From positions 1 to 64,000 of the forward strand of contig NZ_LT985362.1 in the NCBI RefSeq assembly GCF_900269665.1: a stretch of DNA of 64,000 nucleotides, given 5' to 3'. Origin of the DNA: Nocardia suismassiliense (GTDB taxonomy: Bacteria; Actinomycetota; Actinomycetes; Mycobacteriales; Mycobacteriaceae). Shown here piece by piece: positions 15,072 to 23,420 of the stretch. Position numbers and translations under genes: made by a program. Under the pieces are notes generated by a model. The model searched no databases, was not told the DNA's origin, and saw only the letters and a list, made by a program, of their open reading frames with translations. Numbering within the stretch: position 1 is the stretch's first letter; every line of letters starts with the position of its first letter.

Positions 15072-16536
15072 GCAATAAGAGACACCCATGCGTTTCGTCA
15101 CAGTGACGCCGAAATCGGGCATTCCTAGGCCGATCCCTTGTCGACGCCCTATGTACCCATGAATGCTGTAGACAACGCGTCGGCAGGCGGATCGGCTCGT
15201 TGTGCATCAGGTGCGTGCCGTTGCCGACCATCACATCTACCGAGCACTGACCGCACGCATACGGCCAGGAGTTCAGGCACGATCTTACTTGGCAACAGAC
15301 CAGAGAATACAATGGTTGATGATGGCCCGTAGTGCGTCGGCAATGACGAGCGAACCTAACCGCGTCGGACATCGGCAGATTCGTCGGGCAATGCATGGGA
15401 GACCTCACCTATGCATCCGATCGTATACGAACACGCAGATCGCGCCGACAGCACGGCGCTTTATTGTTGCGGCAACTGGCCGGATCATAAGTCGAATCGT
15501 ATGTACGCGCGCGGTCCGGTTTGACACTTGGCAGATTACGTGTTTGATGTCGGGCCAGGTTCGCATGACAACCGTTTTGCGAACATCCTGGGCAATGCCT
15601 GGCCTGTGGTACGGGGTAGCAGCGGGAAAGACTTGTCGCCGAACGACCACACAGCTGTGGACGGTGGTGTGCAGTGCTACTTGACAGACGATTTGGCACT
15701 ACACCACCTAGCACGCTTGTCGATACGGTTATCGAGGGGCATTCCAGAGTATTACCCGCACGGTCGTCCGACGAACTTCCGCACTTATTATCTGGCTCAG
15801 TAACGGAACAATGCCCGGCGACCCGTCCTGAGATACCTCGATAAAAGCGGCCCATTAAACCTCTGCGAGAATAAGCGAATTTGCCCGCCGGGCAACCTTG
15901 ACCTGTACATCCATATGTACTCATACATATACGGCACCACCAATCGACAGCACAATTGCCCGGTTGATGTACTGAACAACTGCTACAGCAATCCGTGCAC
16001 AGGTCTATATGGCTGCTCATCGGTCGACTAGCCCAACGCTTTACGGCAGAATCTACCGCACCGTCTGCGAGTCTACTGTCGTCAGGACCTTCAGGCACAC
16101 CATGCTGATGGCCTCGTGGCCTATCACCAAGTCTATATGCCGGTAGTCGCGGTGGTATATACGATTGCGTGCCTTGACCTGCATGGATCGGCGCGGTTAT
16201 CTGTGAAGTCGTGCGCGGCTTCGCGCCGCAATCAGGCATCGCATCGGCACAGCCACTCTTCGAGGCATCGCTCGGAACGCCTTCAGCGACCTTGACGGAA
16301 AGGTGCTCGGAGTCGCGCGTTGATCGACCGCCTGGTGCGCGATGTGCGCTACGATCCATCCTGCCGTCCGGCACCTTTCGGCCTTTCTTGAATCTCGCAG
16401 GTAGAGACGAATATTGGAGCTCAGGCAATGATAGTTCACAACTCCCAGGTCAGCCGCACAGACCGACAGCAACGCCTCAGCGCGCCGCCCGCGTGCGAGC
16501 CACGAACCTGACACGGAAGAGACATCGGAAGAAGTC
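15072..16536 (+). other. 1.46-kb non-coding, AT-richer stretch; candidate origin or centromere region
   Basis: No frame here has coding bias; the longest open frame (minus, 339 codons) is rich in Ser, Cys and Arg and looks like chance. Three lines counted by hand are 45-53% GC, well below the neighbouring genes. Short inverted repeats are frequent: CGTCACAGTGACG at 15096-15108, CACAGCTGTG near 15650-15659, arms near 15663-15677 and 15695-15708, TTGCCCG/CGGGCAA at 15881-15895, and GTACAT/ATGTAC at 15905-15920. It lies between a primase-polymerase gene and parA, where an origin or parS-type site would be expected. No tRNA, CRISPR or tandem iteron was found in it. Confidence 0.5.
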
Positions 16537-17547
16537 ATGGGACATCCACTGAGCGGGGTTGCTCCGACGATCAATTGGTCGGCGCTGGGTAACGTCATAG
16601 TCGTCGCGAACTGGAAGGGCGGAGTAGGCAAGACAGCAACCGCCGTCAACCTTGCGGCGAGGCAGGCCTCCAAAGCAGCCGTCGACGACGACGCCGTCGG
16701 TACGGATAGGGGCCGGCCAAAGCGAGTCCTTCTTGTCGACCTCAACGGACAAGGCACCGCATCGCTATTGCTCGGGATTAAGGGCAAAGCTGGCGTCGAT
16801 GACGATGGGCTCGGCCTGTTCCAAGCAATCGTCACCCACACAGATCTCAAGCCTGCGCGCTCAGTTGGGGGACGCGCAGACCTCGACCTGCTGCCAGGCG
16901 GCACCTACGTGTCCATGATTACGGACGCAATCGGCAGTCGAATGAAGTCCGCCGGCGGTGCAGCATCGGTGATTCTCAGCCTCGCCGAGCGGCTGCAGCA
17001 CTTGGCACCTAACTATGACGTCGTCATCATCGATACTCCACCGGAGAACGAAACGCTCCTCTTGATTGCTCTCGGTGTCGCACGTTTCGTGCTGGTTCCG
17101 ATCAAGACTGACGACTCGACGCGACTTGGACTGCTTCAGCTGGCGAGCTACATACGGGTGGCGATGGAACACAACCCATTCATCATGCTCCTTGGAGTGT
17201 TCGTTTTCGGCTCCGGTCACAGCAGCAAAGCCATCCGAGCCGAGATCGGGCGCGATGTAGCACGAGATCTCGGCGATGCCACCTTAGTGTTGAAGTCCTT
17301 CATCAGATTCTCAGAAGGAGTGGCAGCGGACAGCAGCCGGTACGGCCGAGTAGCCGAGGAGTTGTCGCGGGAGATCGAGAACAACCCGTCCTGGGTGAAG
17401 CGGCGCAGGGGAGAAGCGAAGGATTCGATCGTCGTTTCCGGCGCGTCTAAAGGTGTGGCCGAGGATTACGACGGCCTTGGCGACGAGGTGTTTGCCCTTG
17501 CGGAGAAGAAGCGAGCAGAGCTAGTTGAGAAAGGATTGTGGCCATGA
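16537..17547 (+). CDS. parA: ParA-type partition ATPase
   Basis: 336 aa. It has the deviant Walker A motif KGGVGKT at residues 27-33 preceded by VIVVANW, a Walker A-prime region VLLVDLNGQGTAS (the usual DxDxQ appears as DLNGQG), and the Walker B VVIIDTPPEN. The N-terminal region has no HTH, so it is of the small type Ib-like or intermediate class. ATP-dependent binding to nucleoid DNA and movement of plasmid copies is the family role. GGAAGAAG precedes the ATG by about five bases. Its stop overlaps the next gene (ATGA), so the two form a partition operon. Confidence 0.9.
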   Translation: MGHPLSGVAPTINWSALGNVIVVANWKGGVGKTATAVNLAARQASKAAVDDDAVGTDRGRPKRVLLVDLNGQGTASLLLGIKGKAGVDDDGLGLFQAIVTHTDLKPARSVGGRADLDLLPGGTYVSMITDAIGSRMKSAGGAASVILSLAERLQHLAPNYDVVIIDTPPENETLLLIALGVARFVLVPIKTDDSTRLGLLQLASYIRVAMEHNPFIMLLGVFVFGSGHSSKAIRAEIGRDVARDLGDATLVLKSFIRFSEGVAADSSRYGRVAEELSREIENNPSWVKRRRGEAKDSIVVSGASKGVAEDYDGLGDEVFALAEKKRAELVEKGLWP

Positions 17548-18155
17548 GCTCTCCCCTGACGAGGCAGAACCTCGATACCTCCGGTAGCGCGGGACTTGGT
17601 GACCTGTTTGATCCGGCGAAGAGAGCCGAGTACATCAAGAACCTCAGCCAGGGCGAGACTGCTGACAGCGATGTTGCGATCGACACTGAGACCGGGGAGC
17701 TCGATGAGTACGACGAACCAACACATGAGGCTGCAGTTGCACCCCAGAAGCCGCAGAGTCGAACCCAACGATCGAAGAGGCCCGGCGCATCAGCTGTGTA
17801 CGTCGACAGTGATGTTGAGGCACGGCTGAAGAAGTACGGGAAGGACAACGACCTGAGCAATCTCCAGATAATCCTGGAGGCAGTTGGTGCAAAGGTCGAC
17901 GTTCTCCAGGAGGTCGTGGAAGCACGCCGAATCGTCACTCGGCCGGTGTCAGACCTGTTCGATCCAGATCCGAATGCAGTTCGGTTCCGCGGTGGAGGAC
18001 AGATCCCGATCACTTACCGTCCGACGCCTGCGCAGGCAGCGAAGCTCGACGAGTTCGGTTCGAACCTCGGGTTCCAGACGCGTTCGACATGGCTAGCACC
18101 CGTGCTCGACGCTTATCTACCCAAACTGAGGAAGAAGCGTTCGACTGCGGGGTGA
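17544..18155 (+). CDS. ParA partner, candidate centromere-binding protein
   Basis: 203 aa from ATG 17544, which overlaps the parA stop and has AAGGA nine bases upstream; a GTG two codons earlier is less well spaced. The N-terminal 75 residues are acidic and likely disordered, as in ParB-type partners that stimulate ParA through a flexible tail. After a basic linker (KPQSRTQRSKRPG) come two segments with ribbon-helix-helix-like pattern: SAVYVDSDVEARLKKYGKDN near 85-104 and QIPITYRPTPAQAAKLDEFG near 155-174, each a short strand followed by helices. This suggests two RHH-like units in one chain. It is not a canonical ParB with an HTH and CTPase domain. The role is inferred from position. Confidence 0.65.
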   Translation: MSSPLTRQNLDTSGSAGLGDLFDPAKRAEYIKNLSQGETADSDVAIDTETGELDEYDEPTHEAAVAPQKPQSRTQRSKRPGASAVYVDSDVEARLKKYGKDNDLSNLQIILEAVGAKVDVLQEVVEARRIVTRPVSDLFDPDPNAVRFRGGGQIPITYRPTPAQAAKLDEFGSNLGFQTRSTWLAPVLDAYLPKLRKKRSTAG

Positions 18156-18172
18156 CCCGGGTCTGCCGGGAT

Positions 18173-18212
18173 ACAGCCATGCCACCATCCGCATGGACGG
18201 GGGCATGGCTGT
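18173..18212 (+). terminator. Stem-loop after the par operon
   Basis: Perfect 11-bp arms 18173-18183 and 18202-18212 with an 18-base loop, 18 bp after the stop of the ParA partner. There is no T-run, which is usual for actinobacterial terminators. Confidence 0.6.
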
Positions 18213-18678
18213 GCCTGTCGGAAAGCCCCCTGCCATAAGCCTCCGGTCGTTACCTGGGTGTCCTTTGCCCAGCTATAGGCACCCGAGCTAATGACACTCA
18301 GTCCACGACAACGAAACCAACGCTACGAAATGACGCTACGGAATTCGTGGTGTTCAGATTCAGCGGCGGAGCGTCGCGCTGCTGCTGTCTCAGGCTTGAG
18401 CGCACCTGGGGGGGGGTGGAATGGCGCAATGGGACCCCATTGGCGCGCTGAGCCGTGACGGGGGACCTACACGGGTGTCGACGCGCCTCAGGTCGACCTG
18501 GAAGAGCGGTTGGAGCCGCCACTACGAGAGGTCGCAGCCCAATCGAGATTGACGAACGCATTGAACCTGCGAAGAGGGAAGTCCTGTCCGCGATTCGGCG
18601 ATAGTCGTTCGCAAGGGAAGAGGACGCACCTGTCGTTTCGCCGTCCCCGCAGATCAGGGCACCCTCGCATGGTTGCGG

Positions 18679-18696
18679 GCTCGCGAGAAATGCGCA
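18679..18696 (+). repeat. Degenerate iteron downstream of repA
   Basis: GCTCGCGAGAAATGCGCA, one change from the iteron consensus. It lies 40 bp past the repA stop. Confidence 0.65.
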
Positions 18697-18735
18697 CATC
18701 GCGTCTGTCAGCGGCCGTCCAACTTTGTGTATTGA

Positions 18736-19728
18736 TCAGCGGGACAGCAAGTCTGGCATCGCAGGTAGGTGGATCGGGCCTGCCGCGAGTTCGCGGAGGC
18801 GAGGCTCTAGCGGCACGTGGGGCGGGCTGGGGAAGAGCCGCAGACCGTCTTTGCAGACTTCGACCTTCGCCTGGGGGTACACCTCGAGGACTGCGGGAAG
18901 CTGCCTTTTCACGTCGGTTTTCAACTGGGCCCGTCGAGCCGAGTTGTCCGACGCGGTGCTGCCGAGCTGAAGCCACAAGTCCGGCCAGCTCAGAAGGAAC
19001 TCTTCGCGGATCACGGACATGTAGTACGTGAGAGCGACGTAGAGGTCCAAGCGGAGGGCGGAACCGCTGAGTGCGCGAAGGGCCGCGATGTCGACCGGCA
19101 CAGGGTTTCGAGTCACCTCGTTGAAGAACGACGGGCTGAGGATGACCCGCGCTGGCAGAAGTGACCGCTGCCCTTCGGCGGCTTGGGCACCGCGGGCCCA
19201 GAAGAGCTCGAATCCGGCGGCGATGTCGATGCCGGCGCCCATCTGGCGGTGGGTTTCGCCCTCGACCTCGATGCTGAAGCGCGCGCGGAATAGTCGCTCC
19301 ATCTGGCTTTGGAGTCGTGTGATCGATCCCTTCGCTCCTCCGGAGGCCCGAGAACCTTCCTTGAGCAGGCCGATCTTGCGCATGAAGTCCGAGAGGTTAT
19401 CGCCCAGCTGTAGATCCGGGGTTCCGGTGCTGACGGCTTCGGTGCACATCCAGGTGAGCAAAAGGCGGGGGATGGTGCCGAATGGATACCCGACGGACTG
19501 CGGAACCCCGTTGCTCCTGACGATCCCCGGCTGGACCGTCAGGCTGAACTGGTCGTTCGAACGGATGAAATACGGTACATCCCCCGGGTCGCGGAAGGGG
19601 ATCGACGCTAGGGCGAGCATGCTGGTGGAGAAACCGACTTGTCGCTTGACCGCGTTGTTTAGCTCCGTGGCCGCGCGCGCCAGGTCCTCAGACGTGCGTT
19701 TGGGACGACCGGCCATAGCGCCCAGCAT
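18736..19728 (-). CDS. repA: Iteron-type plasmid replication initiator RepA
   Basis: 330 aa from ATG 19728 (the next ATG, 19716, is possible). The segment YPFGTIPRLLLTWMCTEAV near residues 88-106 followed by LQLGDNLSDFMRKIGL is the hallmark of the plasmid-encoded RepA family (Pfam RepA_C). The remaining winged-helix-like part has LFRARFSIEVEG and a C-terminal half containing LDLYVALTYYMSVI. The open frame extends upstream to 19905, but that part contains an iteron (19790-19807) and lacks a ribosome site, so I start the protein below it. Iterons lie upstream of the gene, which fits autoregulated, copy-number-limited replication. No good ribosome site precedes either ATG. Confidence 0.85.
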   Translation of the reverse strand: MLGAMAGRPKRTSEDLARAATELNNAVKRQVGFSTSMLALASIPFRDPGDVPYFIRSNDQFSLTVQPGIVRSNGVPQSVGYPFGTIPRLLLTWMCTEAVSTGTPDLQLGDNLSDFMRKIGLLKEGSRASGGAKGSITRLQSQMERLFRARFSIEVEGETHRQMGAGIDIAAGFELFWARGAQAAEGQRSLLPARVILSPSFFNEVTRNPVPVDIAALRALSGSALRLDLYVALTYYMSVIREEFLLSWPDLWLQLGSTASDNSARRAQLKTDVKRQLPAVLEVYPQAKVEVCKDGLRLFPSPPHVPLEPRLRELAAGPIHLPAMPDLLSR

Positions 19729-19789
19729 CGCATGCGCCAGGAGGTTAGTGGGGGAGCGCCGGCGACCGTGTGTCGTTTCCGACTCGAAT

Positions 19790-19807
19790 TGCGCATTTCT
19801 TGCGAGC
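19790..19807 (-). repeat. Iteron near the repA start
   Basis: Perfect GCTCGCAAGAAATGCGCA on the minus strand, 62 bp upstream of ATG 19728. Suited to autorepression of repA. Confidence 0.85.
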
Positions 19808-19995
19808 CACCCCAGGGCCCGAGTGCTGGCCTCCGTATCGAGTGGCCAACACCGAACCACCCGGCTCGGAGCCCGTGGGACCTCGAAGATCGGCGAGATC
19901 CGCATCTTGACTGATCGGAGGCCCCGCTGACGCGACGGAACGACTACGGGTCTCGGTGGGCTCGCAAGGCATGCGCGTGGGAGGTCGGCTGACTT

Positions 19996-20013
19996 TGCGC
20001 ATTTCTTGCGAGC
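19996..20013 (-). repeat. Iteron
   Basis: Perfect GCTCGCAAGAAATGCGCA on the minus strand, between the repA-proximal copy and the main cluster. Confidence 0.85.
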
Positions 20014-20183
20014 GTCCGGGTTGTCCCATCAGACGAGGTCGCCTCATCAGCTGATCTCGTCGGCCGAGCGGCGTTCTGGACGTGGGTTCGTCGCGTCAGC
20101 GTGGCACCAGCCCCGTGTCGTGCAGGACAGCGCTGCTCAAGAGCCCTTTGTTGGTCGGCACTTTGCGTGTCGTGAGATCTTCG

Positions 20184-20299
20184 GCTCGCAAGAAATGCGC
20201 AATGCTCGCAAGAAATGCGCGTTCCGAAAAGCTTTCGCGATCGGCTCGCAAGAAATGCGCAGCCGCAATTATCCAACCTCCGCTCGCAAGAAATGCGCA
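20184..20299 (+). repeat. Main iteron cluster, four 18-bp copies
   Basis: Copies at 20184-20201, 20204-20221 (last base G instead of A), 20244-20261 and 20282-20299, all GCTCGCAAGAAATGCGCA. Start-to-start distances are 20, 40 and 38 bp, close to multiples of two helical turns, so bound RepA would sit on one face of the DNA. Confidence 0.9.
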
Positions 20300-20550
20300 C
20301 GGAACGTGATAGGCGCTGCAAGCCGTCGGAAGGGCGATCGGCGGGGGAGCGAGTTCTCCTAAGTGCCAGCTCAGGAACATGATTGAGGCTTAGACCAGCA
20401 GGCGGGTCGGCCAAGCTCCGGTACGGTGTCGCATTCTCGGCGTGACCTAGACGATATGTCTCCGCTATTCGCGCAGCCGGTATGTGTGGCTAAATTACAC
20501 AAATGCGATTCGTGCCGCGTGTCGAGTGGATCGTATCTGTTAATAGCGTC

Positions 20551-20556
20551 TAAGTT
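20551..20556 (+). promoter_or_regulatory. -10 box TAAGTT of a possible leaderless promoter
   Basis: TAAGTT ends seven bases before ATG 20564, matching the TANNNT pattern seen before other genes here that lack a ribosome site. Confidence 0.4.
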
Positions 20557-20563
20557 GACCGGC

Positions 20564-20920
20564 ATGGGACAGCCCAGTAAGCACGAGAGAGATCTCGTAG
20601 GTGTGCGGCTCGCGCACGATGCCTACGAGACGGTCAAGGATGTGGCGCCGCCACGCCTGATGGGTCCGTACGTCGCAGACATCACTGCCCTGTTCCTGGG
20701 GCTCCCGCATCTGGTGACGGACTGGCACACAGTCGGGGCCTTGCCGACGAACCGACACATCTACGACGCCGTGCTCGAGGCTGCCGCCGAGTTGAAGATG
20801 AGCCCAGTGGACCTGACGGACACCTTGATCGCTACAGCGCTGGGACGACCTGAACTACTGGACGAACAGCACATTCCGGAACAGGGGGTGTTGCCGTTCG
20901 GCGACGAGAACGTCGCATAG
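20564..20920 (+). CDS. 118-aa protein before primase-polymerase gene B
   Basis: Start ATG 20564 is chosen because upstream codons in the same frame are poor in coding bias and overlap the AT-rich origin flank. The N-terminus LVGVRLAHDAYETVKDVA resembles the strand plus first helix of a ribbon-helix-helix protein, followed by helical segments (VADITALFLGLPHLV and IYDAVLEAAAELKMSPVDLTDTL). A small DNA-binding regulator of the downstream gene or of the origin is plausible. Family not recognised. It lies 151 bp before ATG 21072 with a stem-loop in between. Confidence 0.6.
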   Translation: MGQPSKHERDLVGVRLAHDAYETVKDVAPPRLMGPYVADITALFLGLPHLVTDWHTVGALPTNRHIYDAVLEAAAELKMSPVDLTDTLIATALGRPELLDEQHIPEQGVLPFGDENVA

Positions 20921-20956
20921 CCGGGGTGTCCCGGTAACCCACCCTAGAAATAGCTT

Positions 20957-20991
20957 GGCCCCCCTGACACAGCCTGGCAGCTCGGGGGGCC
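20957..20991 (+). promoter_or_regulatory. Leader stem-loop before primase-polymerase gene B
   Basis: Perfect 8-bp GC arms 20957-20964 and 20984-20991 with a 19-base loop, 36 bp after the previous stop and 80 bp before ATG 21072. Either a terminator or an attenuator. Confidence 0.5.
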
Positions 20992-21071
20992 ACACCACAC
21001 AGCCGCCCTTGGCGTACTCAAAAACGAGTCACCGCGAGGCGGCCCGGTTTTGCGTACCTATGAGGGGCTGT

Positions 21072-23129
21072 ATGAGCACTTCTTACGTTAGCGTTGTACC
21101 TTCCACTGTTCAACTTCGACACACCGATTCAGACCAGGTAGGTCCTCCACCTCCACAGCGCACTTGGTCTGTTCTGGCGCCGTTGATCGCGGCCCGGCGC
21201 TCGCACCGCCGTTACGATCCCGCCAAAGGCCGCTACGAACGCGCAGCTCGATCCTCCCTTCCGAAAACGCCGCCACCAGTGGCCGCCGCTGTGCCCCTCT
21301 TTAACCAGTTTCGGCGGACCACCCTGCTCGCGTTCGACTTGGATGCGAAGCGTTCAACGGTGGAGCAGGTCCTCGCCGATAGGGACGGTCTACTGCAGAT
21401 ACTCACGAAATGCGGCGGTCGGTCAGTATCGGATCGGTCGCCCGAGAGCGATGGCCGGCACGTGCTCACACCGCTCCCGCACGGCGTAAGCGTGACCCGT
21501 GAGGAACTCACACCGATCCTCGATGCGCTGGCCCTGCGATTCCCGACTCTGGACATCGGACCGATGCTTGGCTCACGGCAGGGTTCGATCACCCCACCGG
21601 GATCAGTAACCAAGGACGGGCGCGGGCACCGGCTGCTCGACGGATCGCTCGGTGAAGCGATCAGCGTGTTCGTAAGCCGATCCGAGTCAGGGTTCTTGGA
21701 ACGGCTGCGCGCAGAGCTGGGTGTCCCCGAATCCTCAGCCCTCCCCTCGCACGCCAGCAATCAGGATGGCCCGAACGCTACTGAGGGCCTCGAGTGCATT
21801 GACGGCGCGCACGAGCTCGTCGAGGTCTTTCCCACAGACGACCAGGACGTATGGGAAGGGTCTGGCCACACAGCACGGCTGCGAGCTCGATTCCGCTGGT
21901 CAGGGCCAATGCCTCGTCCAGTCGCGGAGTACGCCCGCAGCGGTCGGTTGCCACGCCATCGGCGCAACCGCCGATGGCTCTCACACAGCGAAGCCCGCCA
22001 GTCTGTCCTCGTTCACGCTGTGCTTCGCGGCTGGACCTATGCCGACATTCAGTCCCGGCGTACTGACTGGCCAGGGTTCTTTGCCTCCTATTCCCGCTAC
22101 CAACAGCGTGGAGAACGCCGTCGGCAAGCCGACTGGAGTGCTGCTTGTCGATGGGTCAGCCGAACTGTTGAGGAAGTCCGGTTATCTACACACAAGTACC
22201 AACAGCTCACCGGCGGGGTGCGCGCCGCCGGTTTTCACCCGATCCAGCAGGCATGGCTGGCCGCTTCGACCGAATGGGTGCTGCGTCAGTGGCCGCGCTC
22301 AGGACATCGGTGGACGGTCCTGATGGTGTTGCAAGGGCTGGCGTGGGCATCGGTCGTAAAGGGTGAGCTGGTTGGCGAAGTACCAGTGGTGGGGCTGGGC
22401 GTCCGATCGTTGTCGATTATGTGTGGAATGCTGCCCGAAACTACGGTTGCCGCTGTCCTACGAGAACTGCGGGACCTGCCCGGCGCGCCCATCTTGCGTG
22501 TCAGCGTCGGCGTCGGGATGCTTCCAGATCGCTATGCGCTGACCAGTGCTGCCTGGGGGGATCAGCTGATCGTCGCCGACGAAGCTGCGTTGGCCCGGAC
22601 AAGCGTCGAACCAGTGCATTCGGCGTGGAGACTGCTGGGTGGGCGCGGTCGGCTCGTATTCGAACTAGTCGTCAGGACCGGTTTGACCGCCAGCCGGGAT
22701 GTCCAGGCGGCATCCGGCCTGGGACGTACCGAATTCCACGAGACCGTAGCTGGTCTGGTCATTGCCGGCCTACTTGCGCGTCCGGCACGAGGCCAGCTGT
22801 CTCCTGGGCCGGTCGGTCTAGATGAGTTCGCTACGGCGAACGGAATCCCTGCGGCGGTCGAGGACCGCAAGCAAAAGCACAAGGTTCAACGATCAGCATG
22901 GTGGCGTTGGCTTCGTAACCGATTCTCACAACCGGAACTTGCGGGACCGCGGTGGCACGCAGAGGATCGACACGAGTGGTGGAACTGGGCATGCCAAACC
23001 GATCCGCCGCCACTGCATCCACCGGAGTCTCAGCACATCCCACCGGACCCGTGGGACAGCAACGACCGCGTCGCCTGGTGGACCCACCATGGAGTGATCG
23101 TTGATAGCTACGATCTGCAGTCTCTCTGA
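21072..23129 (+). CDS. Primase-polymerase-like (AEP) replication protein B
   Basis: 685 aa from ATG 21072, which has GAGGGG four bases upstream; the frame is open 39 codons further but that part covers the stem-loop. It is a paralogue of the protein at 12933. Shared features in the same order are IAARRSHRRYDPAKGRYERA (compare IAGRRSMRIFDAVSSKYTRA), the acidic pair in LLAFDLDAK, SDGRHVLTPLPHG where the other has SGGAHLYVPLAHG, VWEGSGHTARLRARFRW, and the winged-helix-like LGVRSLSIMCGMLPETTVAAVLRELRDLPGAPIL. The second primase motif is less canonical here (DGRH). The role in replication is inferred from the family fold and the adjacent iteron origin. Two copies on one element hint at a cointegrate or at a division of labour. 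Confidence 0.7.
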   Translation: MSTSYVSVVPSTVQLRHTDSDQVGPPPPQRTWSVLAPLIAARRSHRRYDPAKGRYERAARSSLPKTPPPVAAAVPLFNQFRRTTLLAFDLDAKRSTVEQVLADRDGLLQILTKCGGRSVSDRSPESDGRHVLTPLPHGVSVTREELTPILDALALRFPTLDIGPMLGSRQGSITPPGSVTKDGRGHRLLDGSLGEAISVFVSRSESGFLERLRAELGVPESSALPSHASNQDGPNATEGLECIDGAHELVEVFPTDDQDVWEGSGHTARLRARFRWSGPMPRPVAEYARSGRLPRHRRNRRWLSHSEARQSVLVHAVLRGWTYADIQSRRTDWPGFFASYSRYQQRGERRRQADWSAACRWVSRTVEEVRLSTHKYQQLTGGVRAAGFHPIQQAWLAASTEWVLRQWPRSGHRWTVLMVLQGLAWASVVKGELVGEVPVVGLGVRSLSIMCGMLPETTVAAVLRELRDLPGAPILRVSVGVGMLPDRYALTSAAWGDQLIVADEAALARTSVEPVHSAWRLLGGRGRLVFELVVRTGLTASRDVQAASGLGRTEFHETVAGLVIAGLLARPARGQLSPGPVGLDEFATANGIPAAVEDRKQKHKVQRSAWWRWLRNRFSQPELAGPRWHAEDRHEWWNWACQTDPPPLHPPESQHIPPDPWDSNDRVAWWTHHGVIVDSYDLQSL

Positions 23130-23307
23130 AACCACAGGTCAAGGTGGGTTAGGTGCATACAACTCGGCAGGCGGCTCGCCCTGTATGCGAAGCCTCCCCG
23201 CTTCCCCTCCCATGGTGGACACGCGGCCAACTTTTGCTATCTGCCGACGTTGGCAGCCAGTTTGCGCTGGCGGTCCGAATGACCGCCAGCGGCCGTAGGC
23301 CATGGAA

Positions 23308-23325
23308 GCTCGCAAGAAATGCGCA
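23308..23325 (+). repeat. Isolated perfect iteron 3 kb from the cluster
   Basis: GCTCGCAAGAAATGCGCA in the convergent gap between the primase-polymerase gene B and the DUF2637-like gene, 3,009 bp from the last cluster copy. The rest of 23130-23420 holds nothing else I can support. Confidence 0.85.
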
Positions 23326-23420
23326 CGAGCGAGCCTATCCATCAGGCTGAATCGATTGGGCACCGAAACCTAATCCGTGCCCTGCCTGCGCGGGCGGACA
23401 GGGCACGTCGCGTCATCGAC

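Larger units (their letters stand above)
18156..18735 (+). other. Intergenic region between the par operon and the 3' end of repA
   Basis: No gene is supported. It contains the hairpin at 18173-18212, a run of nine G at 18408-18416, an imperfect inverted repeat around 18424-18450, and a degenerate iteron at 18679-18696. The two operons converge here. Confidence 0.5.
19729..20563 (+). other. Candidate iteron origin of replication (oriV)
   Basis: The region upstream of repA holds six of the eight iterons: 19790-19807 and 19996-20013 in one orientation and the cluster 20184-20299 in the other. TTATCCAAC at 20269-20277 is a weak DnaA-box candidate. The segment 20440-20560 is AT-richer and could be the unwinding region. 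No credible gene is present; open frames here are shaped by the iterons, which translate to repeated RNAHFL- or KKCA-like strings. Confidence 0.7.

Noticed and set aside
15409..16428. 339-codon minus-strand open frame
   Set aside because: Its composition (Ser, Cys, Arg) and lack of GC3 bias match chance in AT-richer DNA; no ribosome site or domain.
15072..16536. Degenerate tRNA array
   Set aside because: Several short T-loop-like strings and hairpins prompted the idea, but no 7-bp acceptor stem with correct spacing to D, anticodon and T arms was found on either strand.
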